A stretch of DNA of 64,000 nt, taken from positions 992,001 through 1,056,000 of the forward strand of contig JAFEKR010000010.1 of NCBI GenBank assembly GCA_019022495.1, given 5' to 3'. The DNA is from Epichloe hybrida. Lineage: Eukaryota; Ascomycota; Sordariomycetes; Hypocreales; Clavicipitaceae. The notes under the pieces were generated by a model. It had not been told where the DNA came from. It searched no databases and saw only the letters and a program-made list of their open reading frames with translations. Positions 12,066 to 22,574 of the stretch are shown one piece after another. Both the position numbers and the translations under genes were made by a program. How positions within the stretch are numbered: the stretch's first letter is position 1; each line of letters begins with the position of its first letter.

Positions 12066-12361
12066 TACAATACACCCCCTGAATTATTTTATACAAATCT
12101 ACATGCCCCAGTTATTCGTTCCTCTCTAACAGCTGTGATTAGCTGTAAGTGCACTGTAGCCCTTGTATTATCTTAGAGAGCTATAAGGGCAAAGTGCAGG
12201 GTATATAACGCTATAAAAGAGTTACATTTTTCTCCATGTAAGTGCCTAACCTAGTACAAGGATATACCACCCCCTATTACCTTCATTTCCTATCTGTGAT
12301 CTAATTGGTTTAATTACCCCTGTCATGTAGATTTGTAAAATAATTCAGGGGGTGTATTGTA
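12066..12361. mobile_element. MITE-like element with about 40-bp terminal inverted repeats
   Basis: The left arm (12066-12105) and right arm (12324-12361) are inverted copies differing only by a 2-bp indel; the shared outer end is CAATACACCCCCTG. Both ends sit next to TA, as expected for a Tc1/mariner-type target duplication. The 296-bp element has no coding capacity. It lies between the convergent ends of the UstYa-type and MFS genes, and its right end is only 18 bp from the MFS stop codon, so it probably forms the MFS 3' UTR. Confidence 0.85.
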
Positions 12362-12379
12362 CGTAGAACCATGGAGGGG

Positions 12380-14098
12380 TTATACATGTACAGCCTGGCT
12401 GTCTAGATTGCCATGTTCCATATCCTCGACGCGAACACTCAGGACGATGGCGGCAGCAAACGCCATAATGACACCAGCCACGATGAACGGCAGGCCGAGC
12501 CACGCGCCGCCCCATTGAAGACCAAGCCGAAATGCGTAAGCCATGCCCGGCCCGGCAACCATGATGCCGAGGTTCTCCAACAAGCTCACGACGGAGAAAA
12601 GAACGGCAAGCTGACCATCCCCCGCCACCTGCGCCAGCAAGCTCTTGATGCTGGCATCGAAGCCCTCGGTAAGGGAGAAGGGCACGATGAAGCATACCAG
12701 CACAGCCGCATTGCTCGCAAACGCGATACCAAAAGCTCCCGCCATGGCAAACACGACGCACCATCGCGCGATGAGGAGGTCTTTCTTGCGTGGTGGCACC
12801 TTGGCCCGAACGAGGGCCTGGCTGACGAGCGGCAGGACGATCAAGACGAGCGCCAGCTTGCTGAAGGCCTTGACGGACAGGGCCAAGCTTGCTTCGGCCC
12901 AGGAATACGAGAGCCTTTTGGAAAGGAACTGCATGAGCAGCGGGCTCACCCAGCTGCCTAGTTTTGTGAAGAGCGTCGAGCACAGCAAGACGGCGACAGT
13001 TTTGTTGCTCCGGAGAGCCGGTTGGACCGAGGCCGCCATTCCACGTAGAGTTGAGGGGGAGGCGGAGGCGGAGGCGGAGGCGGCGGCGGCGGTCTCTGCA
13101 CTCGAGGCAACCATCGGGGTGGACAGCAAAGAAGCTGTTCGACATGGCTCGCGGCCCCCCGCTGCATCTTTGCCAGGCAGGCCTCGGGGATGGCGGCCGG
13201 TCTCGGGAACGGCAAAAGAGAGCAAGAACATGACGACGAGGCACCCGCTGGAGAGGCAGCCGGTGAGCCACGGACCGCCCTTCTTCATAGCTAGATAGGC
13301 GAGCGGATTGCCAAGCAGGGCTGTGCCGGCGCGGGCAGCGGCCATGTAGAAGAAGACGGTAGATCTGTGAGCCTGCGTCGTCACGTCGCTCACAATAGTG
13401 TACAGCAGCGCCATCATGACGTGGACCCCTCCCCCGACGTAATTGGTGTTTGCAACCAGCCAGATGAATTTCACAGGCAAGTATCGCACTATCAGGGAGA
13501 AAAAGAGAGGGATTGCCATGGTCAGTCACTCGATACGACGAGACGACGGGGGGTCTCGGACCTTGGACAAATGGCGGTCGGTCCTATTGCGTTGTGCAAA
13601 AGGGAAGGGGGGGGGAGGACACATACCGACGACCAAATCCAGAGGATACATGAGCATCAAGCCAAACGTGCAAACGATCAGAATGATGCGACGCCCATAC
13701 CTTTCAGCCGCGATGCCGTACGGTACGGAGGTGAGCAGGCCGGGGAGAAGAGCAATGGTCATTTCCACGCCCTGAAGCATAGATAGCTCCGACTGCACTG
13801 GCTCGCTCTTGCAGCGAGGGTCGGTCGCAGGATCGGGCACGTCGTCATTGGCGAAATAGTCGCGGCATATGGCCGCCTCTTCCAGCTCTCCCAAGGATGG
13901 CTCTATGAAGGAGTTGCTGAGCTCGAGGGCCACGATCTGGGCCAGGACGATGGCCACGACGCAGGCGGCGGCGCTCGATGCCGTCTTGGACCTCCTCTTG
14001 AGTGTTGGGGGTGCGTGCAGGCCATTGTCGTGGCGGCGCGCATCGTCCTCGCCGAGCAGAGGAGCCTGCTCGTTTGATTCTGCCGTCCGAGCTGACAT
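12380..14098 (-). CDS. Major facilitator superfamily transporter
   Basis: Exons 14098-13627 and 13488-12380 give about 526 residues. The intron (138 bp) has a GTATGT donor and the in-phase acceptor CTGATAG; the ATG at 13519 lies inside the intron and is not used in this model. The first half has an MFS motif-A-like loop, PYGIAAERYGRR, between predicted helices 2 and 3. A long Ala/Ser-rich central loop (about residues 280-330, with an AAAASASASASPS run from a GGCGGA microsatellite) divides two six-helix halves. The N-terminus (MSARTAESNEQAPLLGEDD) is acidic and cytosolic, with an APLLG dileucine-like sorting motif. The substrate cannot be read from sequence; the position beside UstYa-type and ABC genes suggests export of a metabolite. 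Confidence 0.85.
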
Positions 14099-14546
14099 GT
14101 TTTGGTGGAGGGGACGGAATGAAGAAGACGTCTACGCCTCGTAGACGTTGGACCCGGACGGAAGTGATTGAGCATGCAACAACGTCGCCCCACTTTCTGT
14201 CTCTCTCTACAAGCGCTTCTTATTACTAACTCATCACTCTGATTCACTAACTTCTCACATCAACAGGGGAAGCGTCGACTCCCGTGCCACCATTCCAACT
14301 ATTAGACAATGCAATACCTGAGACAAGACGCCGATCCGCCGGCACCGTCGTGACTAGCCTAGTCCGGCTTGGCAGCAACACCTCATTGGCTGCCAGCGTT
14401 GACTACGGCTTGTGCTATTCACTCACACGGTCACACCCCCAGTGACCCCACCAAAGAATTGACATCCGCAGCCAATCAGAATTCGGTACGCCTTGATCAA
14501 TCATATGTACTGAGTAAAAATTATCGCATCCTAATACTGCGTAGTC
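14099..14546. other. Intergenic between MFS gene start and unknown gene end
   Basis: Promoter side of the MFS gene and 3' flank of the next minus-strand gene. The frames crossing it have no recognisable domain. Nothing further was identified. Confidence 0.5.
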
Positions 14547-17181
14547 TTACTCTTGTATTCGCATCTCTTGCGGCCCTCGCTCGTCATTGAAATCGTCCTC
14601 ACCTCCCTCATCAGTCTCCTGAACTGACCCCAAAACATAATCTGCCACCTCCGCGTCAGCAGCGTACAAGGCCCAGTCGGCACATCCTGCAAACCTGGCC
14701 TTTCCGGCGTCTTGTGCAGCACGACTTCTTTGTGTGGCCTCTACTACCCCAAACCGATTTTGTAGTCTCATTAGAGTATAAAGAGCTTCATCGACCCGGA
14801 CCGTGTCTTCGACTTGTGCACACTTGTTCTCGCTGATGCCATCTGCCTTCAAGGCGTACTTGGCACGGGCGGAAACCATGGCGAACTCCGCCACGTCTGC
14901 GGACCACGCGTATTCCACCTCTTCTGCTCGCTCCAGCGGGCCGAAGAGTTCCTGATTCCGGGGAATACCGAAGATGGGATCCGTGTTCTTCTTCATTTTC
15001 ACACGTTCAGATCCAGGCGGCTCATCGTCGTGGTAATCGGCAGCATCTCCGTCTCTTGAAGCGTCGTCCTTCGCAGGACACCACCTCTTATTTTGCCGTC
15101 GAAGGGGCACATCCGAATCATCATCCTCACTTCCACCCGCTCTTGGTCGTTTGGATGCCTTACTCTTGTTGAAAACTACACGCGAGGGCTTGGTTCGAGT
15201 CCATGAAGTCGTCGTATGGCTGGGTATTTTGGCATGATTGGTAGCAGAGACCCGTCGGTCTATGCACTCTCCCTCGGCCAACCCCCCCTTCTTTTTCTTG
15301 ACGACCTTGTTTTGCAGTTGCACCGCGGCCTTTCGCTTTGTCGCAGAGCTTTTGGTAGGAACATAATCCGCGTCATCCTCGGCTTCCGGGATCTCGAGTT
15401 GACCTGCCTCATGTCGTCAGTCCACATGTTGGAAAATGACCAAGTGCGTTGAACTTACTGATACTCCGCTTCCTTCTGGACGGCGTGGCTGTGTCATCTG
15501 CTCGAAGATATTCCGAATACTTGTTGTCCAGAGCCTTTCTGAGTTCAGCACTGCACGCTTGCGCAGCGGAAACCTGACCCATACCGCTTAAACCGGTACA
15601 ACTTTGCCCGGCATCTTTCGTGCAATCCAGCATATTTTCTTCTGGTGCTGCAACCTGTCCATCCCGTCCACCATAGGTTACATTCACGTCTTGATTAGGT
15701 TGTGACTGCCGACGTTTATTGTATCCGTTCAACAGTCCATTCCCAGCCGCCGCCGAGACTTCACAATTTCCCGGGCTGTCGAGGAGGCCATCCAATTCGC
15801 GTTTAACAGCCCCCCGGGGACTCATCAAGTCCTGAAATACTCGCGCAGTTGCCACTTTGCGCAGATTTTGCGATTTATGTCTCCGAACACTCTGAGTAGG
15901 TGTCCTTGGCAAAGTTGTCTTGTGAGCTCTTCTTGACGTTGCCGTCGGCTTCGCCGTCGCCGTTGCTGTTGCTGTTTCAGTAGCACGTGCTCTCTCCTCC
16001 TCCGCCGTCATCACCATCGAGCCAGGGACGTGACGAGGGAGCAACGCAGGCACTTGTCTAGCAAGGCTAATGCGTACTTCCTCGATTTGCGCCTTCGTAG
16101 CTGACTTTTGTTTGCCGTTCCTGTCCCTGTTGGCCCTTTGAACGTCGGCAGGCACCCTACTCTGCTGGTCCTGGATCAGCGACACAGGAGCCACTTCATC
16201 GATGTTCTCCAGAATGCCAGACCAAACAGTTCGATTACATCGAGGCGTGATGTAAACCCCGTCTCGACTATAGTCGACTTCCTCGTGCGTGACAGCAGAC
16301 CGCGGCTCCACGACACTCTGTACCGTTCCCAAAAAAGCATCCTGTACCGGGCACGCCGCATCTGTCTGCAAGATCAGTCTTCTCGCCCTTTCCCTCGCGT
16401 TTCGCAAAACCTCTTCAATGTCAATCCAACCCCATTCCACAGCCTTCTTGATCGCCTCTCTATCGAGGGTATCTCGAAACATGGCGCCACAGACATTCAA
16501 GTCCAAAAAGTCCATCTTCCCAATGCCGAACCAGCCATCCAAGCTTGACACATACGCCCCCAGACCCCTGCCGTGCAAGAACTGTGCCGCCTTGGCAATG
16601 TCGTCTCTCGAGATCTCGTCAGTCGGCAAGCTGGGGCGATACATGTGAAGCAGCTCCGCAACAGACTTGTTCTTCTCAGCTGCATACTCATTGAGTTCGC
16701 GCCACGGAATCCTCGACACGTTCTGCTCATACTGGATCCACACCCTGTTCTCGGAGATGTACTTGGTGAGGAAGATTTGGATCTGCACCTTGGTGAGGCG
16801 GAGAATCCTCGTCGTGAGCTCTGAAAACGTGTAGTCTTCCCGTAGTATGTGGCAGATGAGCCATTGCGCTCCAAGCCAGAGATCCTCCTAGGACACCCTG
16901 GCCGTGGTCGATGTGATGAGATGCATGGGACAGCTGTTAGGATACTCGAGCGGCGGGCTCTCGTCGTCGTCTGAGCCCCAGTCGATGTCGCCGGGGGGAA
17001 GCAAAGGCGTCGACATGTCTACTTCAGCTTCAAACATAGATGATGACGGACGCAAGTCGGAAAGGTGAGCTGCAAGATGCTTCTGGATGTGCACACCATG
17101 TTGCGCGCCTTCCCTCAACGCCAAGTCGGCAACGGGCGAAAGAGATTCCAAGCTCGAGCGCACCGCGGGAGCGGCTGCCAT
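14547..17181 (-). CDS. Unknown basic, probably nuclear protein; 5' end uncertain
   Basis: Well-supported exons are 16887-15459 and 15403-14547, joined by a GTAAGT...GCAG intron; together they encode about 760 residues. The N-terminal part (EDLWLGAQWLICHILRED...) is helical and looks globular. The middle is Thr/Ala/Arg rich, and later parts carry lysine clusters (VVKKKKGG, RKRSISS) and an acidic tract SEDDDSD, like a chromatin-associated protein. I do not recognise a family. Upstream, the same frame is open to an ATG at 17181 or 17241 (HIQKHLAAHLSDL, then acidic GDIDWGSDDDESPP) but is interrupted by one TAG at 16888-16890. A 135-bp intron with a GTAGAC donor at 17022 and CCTAG acceptor would remove it; otherwise the upstream part is a separate or broken gene. 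Confidence 0.6.
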
Positions 17182-17890
17182 GCCTTCTCTCTTGTGCGTC
17201 GAGTCTTTAGTGTTTAACTGTGTGCTCCAGCGCGTTGGCAACTCTCATGTGAAGTGAAGCTGATGTGAGTTGTCAGTGAACACGCCCTTGCATGAACAAC
17301 GAGCCATGTGCCCTCACGTTGGCGATTCGACACGAACAACTTTTAATGGGCATGAGTCTGCGAAAACCTTTGAGTGACCGGAGCGAATGGACATGGATTG
17401 GGTTAATTTTTCTTTTTTGACATCACTTGCTGATGCTTTTGCGGGTCAAAGGGAGCTATTTGGCGATTCCATTTGGGAACCGGTCTTTGTCATCCTCGGA
17501 CAGATGCAAAGGTACTCAAATCAACCTATGAATGCAGGCAAACGAGTACAAAGCAACACGTTCACTTTGCTCGCAACTCATCTCATGTTCAAAATAATAC
17601 CTTTGTATCAGAAGAATATTGTGGCAACAACAGTGATGCGGAAAGAAGCCAGTGAAAAACAATGCATACCACCAACCGCCTTCATCTAATCGGGTATACT
17701 GCAATGTCCGTAACTCCATGCGTGTAATGACCGGGTATCTTAAAATGCTCCTCCTTCTACTCCCCATCAAACGCCAGCTGAAGAAAAAGAAATCATGAAA
17801 AACAATCGTTTGACTTGCATGGTCCCAATATCAGCCGCAGCTGTGGGTGCTATCGCTGGTCCGTGGAAGATGCACTGATCGTCCAATCTC
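17182..17890. other. Intergenic, no gene seen
   Basis: This lies between the start of the unknown basic protein and the 3' end of the phosphatase-like gene. A 100-codon plus-strand frame at 17387-17689 has no domain, signal or neighbour support and is left out. Confidence 0.55.
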
Positions 17891-18976
17891 TCAGGGAACA
17901 TCGCACACGTCATGACTTTTCTCGCCATTTTTGGGTACGTCAGCGAAGGGAACAAATGGGTATCGGTCTAGGAACCGATCATCATCAGTGTCAACAAATG
18001 CTCCTTTTTCGGCGCCCATTTCCAAGTCCATCATATCGTCGAACCCTCTCTTTGACTTGGAGGCGGCCAAACGTGTTGGCTGATGTCTCACAGGCTGAGC
18101 GTCCGTGTCCTGGGAACAAACTTGGCTTTGTTGTTGGCCCTTGCTTTCTGATTGTGAGTGATGGGCAACCATTGATCGTGCACGAAGGATGTCTTCCCAA
18201 GACTGTAACATGCGCTTCATATCCTCTTCAAAGCTGCAGCAAAACCGCTTTAACTGGACAAATTGCACGGTCGAGACCATGCTCTGCCCAAAGACTGACA
18301 TGACATAGGCTGCAACAATAGCTGCAGAGCGATGATTTCCGGACTCACAGGTAACAAGAACTTTTCCACGGCGAAAACGACATGTCTCCATCAAGATCTG
18401 CCCTTCATCATTGTGTCCTCTGGACTGGCAGTGATATACAGATAGAAGGTGATTATTGATGAGACGAATCATATTCGGGAACCCACGGATAAGATCAGCG
18501 TGGCCATCGACGTGTACATATTCAACAGCAATGCCCAACTCTTTTGAAGCTTGATCCACACTGCGAAGAGTTCCGGCGAGGCGCGAATCTCTCACAACCA
18601 GCATCATGGTGATGCCCTCGCGCTTCAGAAAATGGTGATCGCGTATTATGCTTGTGGGGCCAAGAAAGAGAAAGTCCACAATGGCTTGTGCGAAATGTCG
18701 GTCTTCGTACGCCCAGGTTGCCCATTGATCGTTTGCGATCTGTTTGGCATTTTGTGTGATGATTTGTAGGTCATTGCTCGTCAACTGCGAAGGATCGACG
18801 TGTTCGTACGAAGGCATGAGCTCCATTATCACCTGGGTCGTCGTTCTTTTTGGGCCGGGTATATGAATGTACGGGGGCGAGGGAGCTCGGTACGAGTATT
18901 CCGCGGAACGAACGGCATCCGAGGATATGGATAACGGGTGCCAATGTTCCCTGGAACCAGTCGACGGCGAAGCCAT
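17891..18976 (-). CDS. Dual-specificity-phosphatase-like protein (STYX/DSP fold)
   Basis: Single exon, 361 residues. The region at about 95-235 reads as a DSP domain: AIVDFLFLGPTSIIRD at the start, VEYVHVDGHADLI in the place of the aspartate loop, and the P-loop VTCESGNHRSAAIVAAYVM with the catalytic Cys-X5-Arg pair C210/R216. The residue before the cysteine is Thr, not the usual His. Many fungal paralogues in this group read VxCESGN(E/H)RSA and are poorly studied; activity on phosphoproteins is plausible but not shown. The C-terminal 110 residues are Gln/Ser rich with a KSKRG basic patch and look disordered. The long N-terminal extension has no recognised motif. Transcription is divergent from the EXPERA-type gene. 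Confidence 0.78.
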   Translation of the reverse strand: MASPSTGSREHWHPLSISSDAVRSAEYSYRAPSPPYIHIPGPKRTTTQVIMELMPSYEHVDPSQLTSNDLQIITQNAKQIANDQWATWAYEDRHFAQAIVDFLFLGPTSIIRDHHFLKREGITMMLVVRDSRLAGTLRSVDQASKELGIAVEYVHVDGHADLIRGFPNMIRLINNHLLSVYHCQSRGHNDEGQILMETCRFRRGKVLVTCESGNHRSAAIVAAYVMSVFGQSMVSTVQFVQLKRFCCSFEEDMKRMLQSWEDILRARSMVAHHSQSESKGQQQSQVCSQDTDAQPVRHQPTRLAASKSKRGFDDMMDLEMGAEKGAFVDTDDDRFLDRYPFVPFADVPKNGEKSHDVCDVP

Positions 18977-19840
18977 GATTGCCGCTAACGCAACAGCGAT
19001 TGCACTGCCTCTTTTCTAAAAAAATATTTCTTTTCTCGTGTGATAGAATATGATAGAATACAAGTAGGCGCAGACTGTGGGAGCTCTCGGCGCGTCGTGG
19101 AAGGTGGATGTCGAGAGTATTGCTCTGATGCTTCTCAGACTACATGTAAAGCACATGTAAAGCCGGCGAACGGCGCAGTGGCTGATCTGGAATGCAACCC
19201 AGTGACTCACGGCACGGCTAGAGGCTTTCTGATGATGCTGATGGCGATGAAAATGGGTTGGTGAAAGAATGAAACTTTGAAAGTTGATCCTTCGGAGTAG
19301 AGTCGTGGGGGAACGCAACGACAAGTACAAGACAGTGTTTTTAAAGTGGCGATGCGGGCGTGTAGGCGTTGGCGTGTGAGGAAAGTGCCAAGAAGTGCCA
19401 AGAAGTGCCTGCAGCTGTCACGGTAACGGTCAAACGCAGCTAAGAGGGAAGGCGCCGCTAACAAGTTAAACAAATGGCGCCGCAAAGCCAATTGCATTGC
19501 CCGTGTCTTCATCTGCCCGTTGCATCTCCAACCTCTTCATCGTGGCCTTCATGAGCTTCACGTCGGGGGTTGCAGCTGAGAAGCTCTAACTCGGTATAAA
19601 TAATCGTGCTTCAAGTCGAGAACCCGACATGGCGAGGAAGATCCACTTTTCCTCGCACACGCTCACGGACTGACTGGGTGTTGTCACTGGGCGTGTTTTA
19701 TTTTTTTGCATTCGGCACAAACTTTTCGAGTTCCAACAAGACAACAACACGACGTCAACACAAGGCCAACACAAGGCCAACACAAGGCCAACACAAGGCC
19801 AACGATTGCCTCGTCATCACTTTTCAATCAGTCGTCCAAG
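18977..19840. promoter_or_regulatory. Divergent promoter region
   Basis: An 864-bp gap between two divergent start codons (phosphatase-like gene and EXPERA-type gene). It contains a GGTATAAATAA box at about 19592-19602 and the 11-bp repeat array at 19757-19800. ORFs in it are short and composition-biased, and none is called. Confidence 0.55.
19757..19800. repeat. Four perfect 11-bp tandem repeats before the EXPERA-type gene
   Basis: Four exact copies of AACACAAGGCC, ending 40 bp before the start codon of the EXPERA-domain gene, so most likely in its 5' untranslated leader or core promoter. Perfect identity suggests recent expansion. Confidence 0.9.
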
Positions 19841-20556
19841 ATGCGCGACAAGGTCTACCTCCCCATTGTAGGCACTCAACTTCTAGGCATGCTGCGTACG
19901 AACACCCCCCCCCCCTCCTTCTTCCCCCTTTTTTCCCGTGATCCGTACAGATATATACAGATGACTCCGTATTACAATAATAACTGACGCCCGCAACCCT
20001 TCTTCCCCAGTCCTCGACCTCGTCCCCCTTTACCCCGAGTGCCTCTGGCGATGGCCCTCATCCCCGCTGCACGCGCTCGTCTCCCTGCGCGCGTGGTGGG
20101 CCGCCCGCTCCGGCGACCCTTACTTTGCCACGGCCACGCACGAGCCGTGGTTCGAGGCCTTCCTGTACGTCGAGGCCCTCGTGCAGCTGCCGCTGACGCT
20201 GTATCTTGTCGCCGAGCTGGCCTCGCTCAGGCCCACGTCTGGCGCTGCCGAGCTGGCGGGCCTCGCGTACGGGTGCGTCACCTTCATGGGAGCCATCGCG
20301 TGCTGCTGCGACATATGGCACATGGGGCCCGACAGAGTGCGCGATGAGCACTGGGGGAAGCTGTTTTGGGGGACATATCTGCCCTTTTGCATAATCCGTG
20401 AGTCATCGTTGAATCCGCCGCCGCCTCTTGAGGTCTTGAGGCTTACTGATTTGTTGGTTGTTGGTAGCGGGCATAATGGCTGTCGACATGTACTTGAGGC
20501 TGTTGCCTCGGGTGCGAACGCCAGCGGGACAGGCGAACACGCCATCTCGCGCGTGA
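19841..20556 (+). CDS. EXPERA-domain (TMEM97/Ema19-like) membrane protein
   Basis: Exons 19841-19895, 20011-20397 and 20468-20556 give 176 residues. The introns have GTACGA and GTGAGT donors and in-phase acceptors. The first splice joins MRDKVYLPIVGTQLLGML to LLDLVPLYPECLW, the usual start of the family, with the conserved membrane Asp at 21. Further family features are the SLRAW...SGDPYF segment, the conserved YVEALVQLP with its Glu, and a fourth span ending FCIIPGIMAVDMYLR. EXPERA proteins are four-span ER or organellar membrane proteins; the sigma-2/TMEM97 group takes part in sterol handling and the yeast/fungal Ema19 group in quality control of mitochondrial precursors. The C-terminus RVRTPAG...SRA is short and basic. 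Confidence 0.85.
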
Positions 20557-20791
20557 TGATATGGTTCTGGTTCTTCTTTCTCCTTCGGCCAAAGAGCCCT
20601 CGTGGCTTGCATACTACAATGAATTCACACACTTCTCCGTCTGGAGAGAGAAGAAAAAAAAAAAGCCAACATGGCTTGTGCATGCGGCCAGACAAACGCC
20701 AGGTATCTTTTGTCCTTGAAATGTTCATATGCGTGCCTCTTTTTTTTTTTCTTTTTTTTTCCAACGAGAAAACATGTGCTTTGAAGCAGCT
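20557..20791. other. Intergenic between convergent genes
   Basis: 3' flanks of the EXPERA-type gene (+) and the next gene (-). Contains an A-rich run near 20653 and a T-rich run at about 20739-20760. No gene is seen. Confidence 0.5.
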
Positions 20792-21742
20792 TCAATCCTT
20801 TCTCTTAGAGTAACCCCAGCCATTGCCCACACCAGCCGTGTTCAAGCCGTACCCGAGCGGTGTCGCACCGCCCATAGACCGCCCTTTTAGTCTCCTGGGC
20901 AGAACGATGCCCAGCGTGTATAGTCCAGCCAGAGAGGCGCCCGCCCCAAACGAGACGAGGCTGTAAAACACGGTGCTGGCGTAGATGTGGCCGCCCAGCC
21001 CTCGCCATTCCACCTTGCCCTCCGTCTTGGGCAGGTGCGGCGTCGGGAACCATCGCACGGAGAAGCTCAGGGGCAGGGGCTCGCCCGGGATGATGCGCGC
21101 AGTCTGCGATCCCTCCATGTGGCTCAGGGGGCTCGTGCTGTAGGCGATGGCCGAGTCGAGCACGCCGCTGTCGTGCGGTCGAAGATGGTGCTTCGGCATG
21201 CTGTGCAGCAGGACGTTCATGTGCGTGCTGATGTGCATGTGGCTCGACTGCAGGGTCCCCGACAGGGCGAACACCAAGGGAATGTATTCCTGCGGCCGCG
21301 GTGCCTCGCCGACGATCTCGACCTGGGCGGGCGGCCGGGCGGGCAGGCGGCACGACATGGGGGCATCGCTGTGGACGTAGAACTCGAGCAGGTGGAAGAA
21401 GGGGTCGGAGATGAAGTCGAGGGTGCAGTTGAGCTCGCCTTCGTGGCCGTACCGGAACTCGAGCGGCTTGCCCGTCTCGTTGCAGACGGGGAACGGCACC
21501 CATTGGATGTCGTGGTTTGCGAGCTCGACGTGTTCGCCCGTATCTCTGGATTTGGGGGGGGGGGAAAGAGGCGTCAGCAGAGTCCGCGTCGTCCACGCAC
21601 ACATTGTTACTCACGAGCTCCGATTCATGCATTCCACCTGGATGGGCGCGCTGTAATGGTACGCCGGCAGCCCATCGAGATGCTCCTTGGCAGCAGCCCC
21701 CGCGGCCAGGACCAGGACCGCGGACAGGACGAGAGGGCGCAT
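20792..21742 (-). CDS. Type I membrane protein of the secretory pathway, unknown function
   Basis: Exons 21742-21615 and 21545-20792 give 293 residues; the intron has GTGAGT and CCAG ends and a CTGAC branch. Residues 1-18 (MRPLVLSAVLVLAAGAAA) are a signal peptide. The luminal part has three N-glycosylation sequons (NRS, NET, NCT) and several cysteines, suggesting a disulfide-bonded beta-rich domain (RYGHEGELNCTLDF...EFYVHSD). Near the C-terminus is one hydrophobic span (ASTVFYSLVSFGAGASLAGL and following) and a cytosolic tail ending GWGYSKRKD, whose dibasic end resembles an ER-retrieval signal. I recognise the style of a conserved uncharacterised ascomycete family but no function. Confidence 0.78.
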
Positions 21743-22574
21743 GACGCTATGCTGCAACAAACCGTCGGCGCGCGACAAGAAGGAGGAAAACAAATGGAAC
21801 AATTGAGAGAGCTGCGTATCGAATCGGTGATGTGACGGTGGCGCCGTCACGTTCGCGAAGCAAAAAGTCGGTTTGCTGGCATCTTTTTGCTGCCGTGCGT
21901 CTGGCCAATCAGAAAATGGGTAGATGGTCTGCATGCAGGCCGGGCCTAACCTAAAATGAAAGACATTACGGAGTACTATGATACCTACTTCTTCTGCATC
22001 TACACACCTTCACTTTTTACAATACACGCTACGGACTGCGGTAATACCACACTTTGACCAGGACCAGCAGACGCGGTGCGGTGCACTTGACCATCCTTTG
22101 ATTTTTCCTGACTCTCCCCAATGTCACTCACCTGTACTTGTACCGAGTACGGAGCACACACGCGACAATTCAACATCGATGCCAAGTCGCATTCCATAAT
22201 TGACCTTGGGAAATGAGGCCAGCCCGCCGACAATGCCCAGGCAGGCCAAACGGTCCATGGAAGTCATCTGCACGCGATACGACTGCTGCCCACGAGTTGG
22301 CAAAGACTTCTCTACCAGCTAGCTTATTATCAGGGCACATGGGCTAGATTCATGAACAGGGTCGTTGTTTCGTTTCTGCATTTTAAGATGTCAAGTAGAT
22401 GACAGAGTTAGACGCCCAAGTCTACCACCAGTTATTATTGCGTAGGGGGATCTGATCTGTTCCTCCTGCCTGTTATGGACTCCACTTCGTCGCGCTTGGG
22501 TGACTTTCGCTGATCACGATCCTTCGCGGCCTTGTGGCGAGTACTAAACCCTCGCTTTAAACTCGCGTTGCTGT
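21743..22574. other. Intergenic, 0.8 kb, no gene seen
   Basis: Lies between the membrane-protein start and the BTB gene end. The motif TACGGAGTA is present at 21967-21975, and a related GAGTACGGAGCAC at about 22145. Short ORFs here are unsupported. Confidence 0.5.

Noticed and set aside
17387..17689. 100-codon plus-strand frame
   Set aside because: Lies in the shared flanks of two minus-strand genes and shows no recognisable feature.
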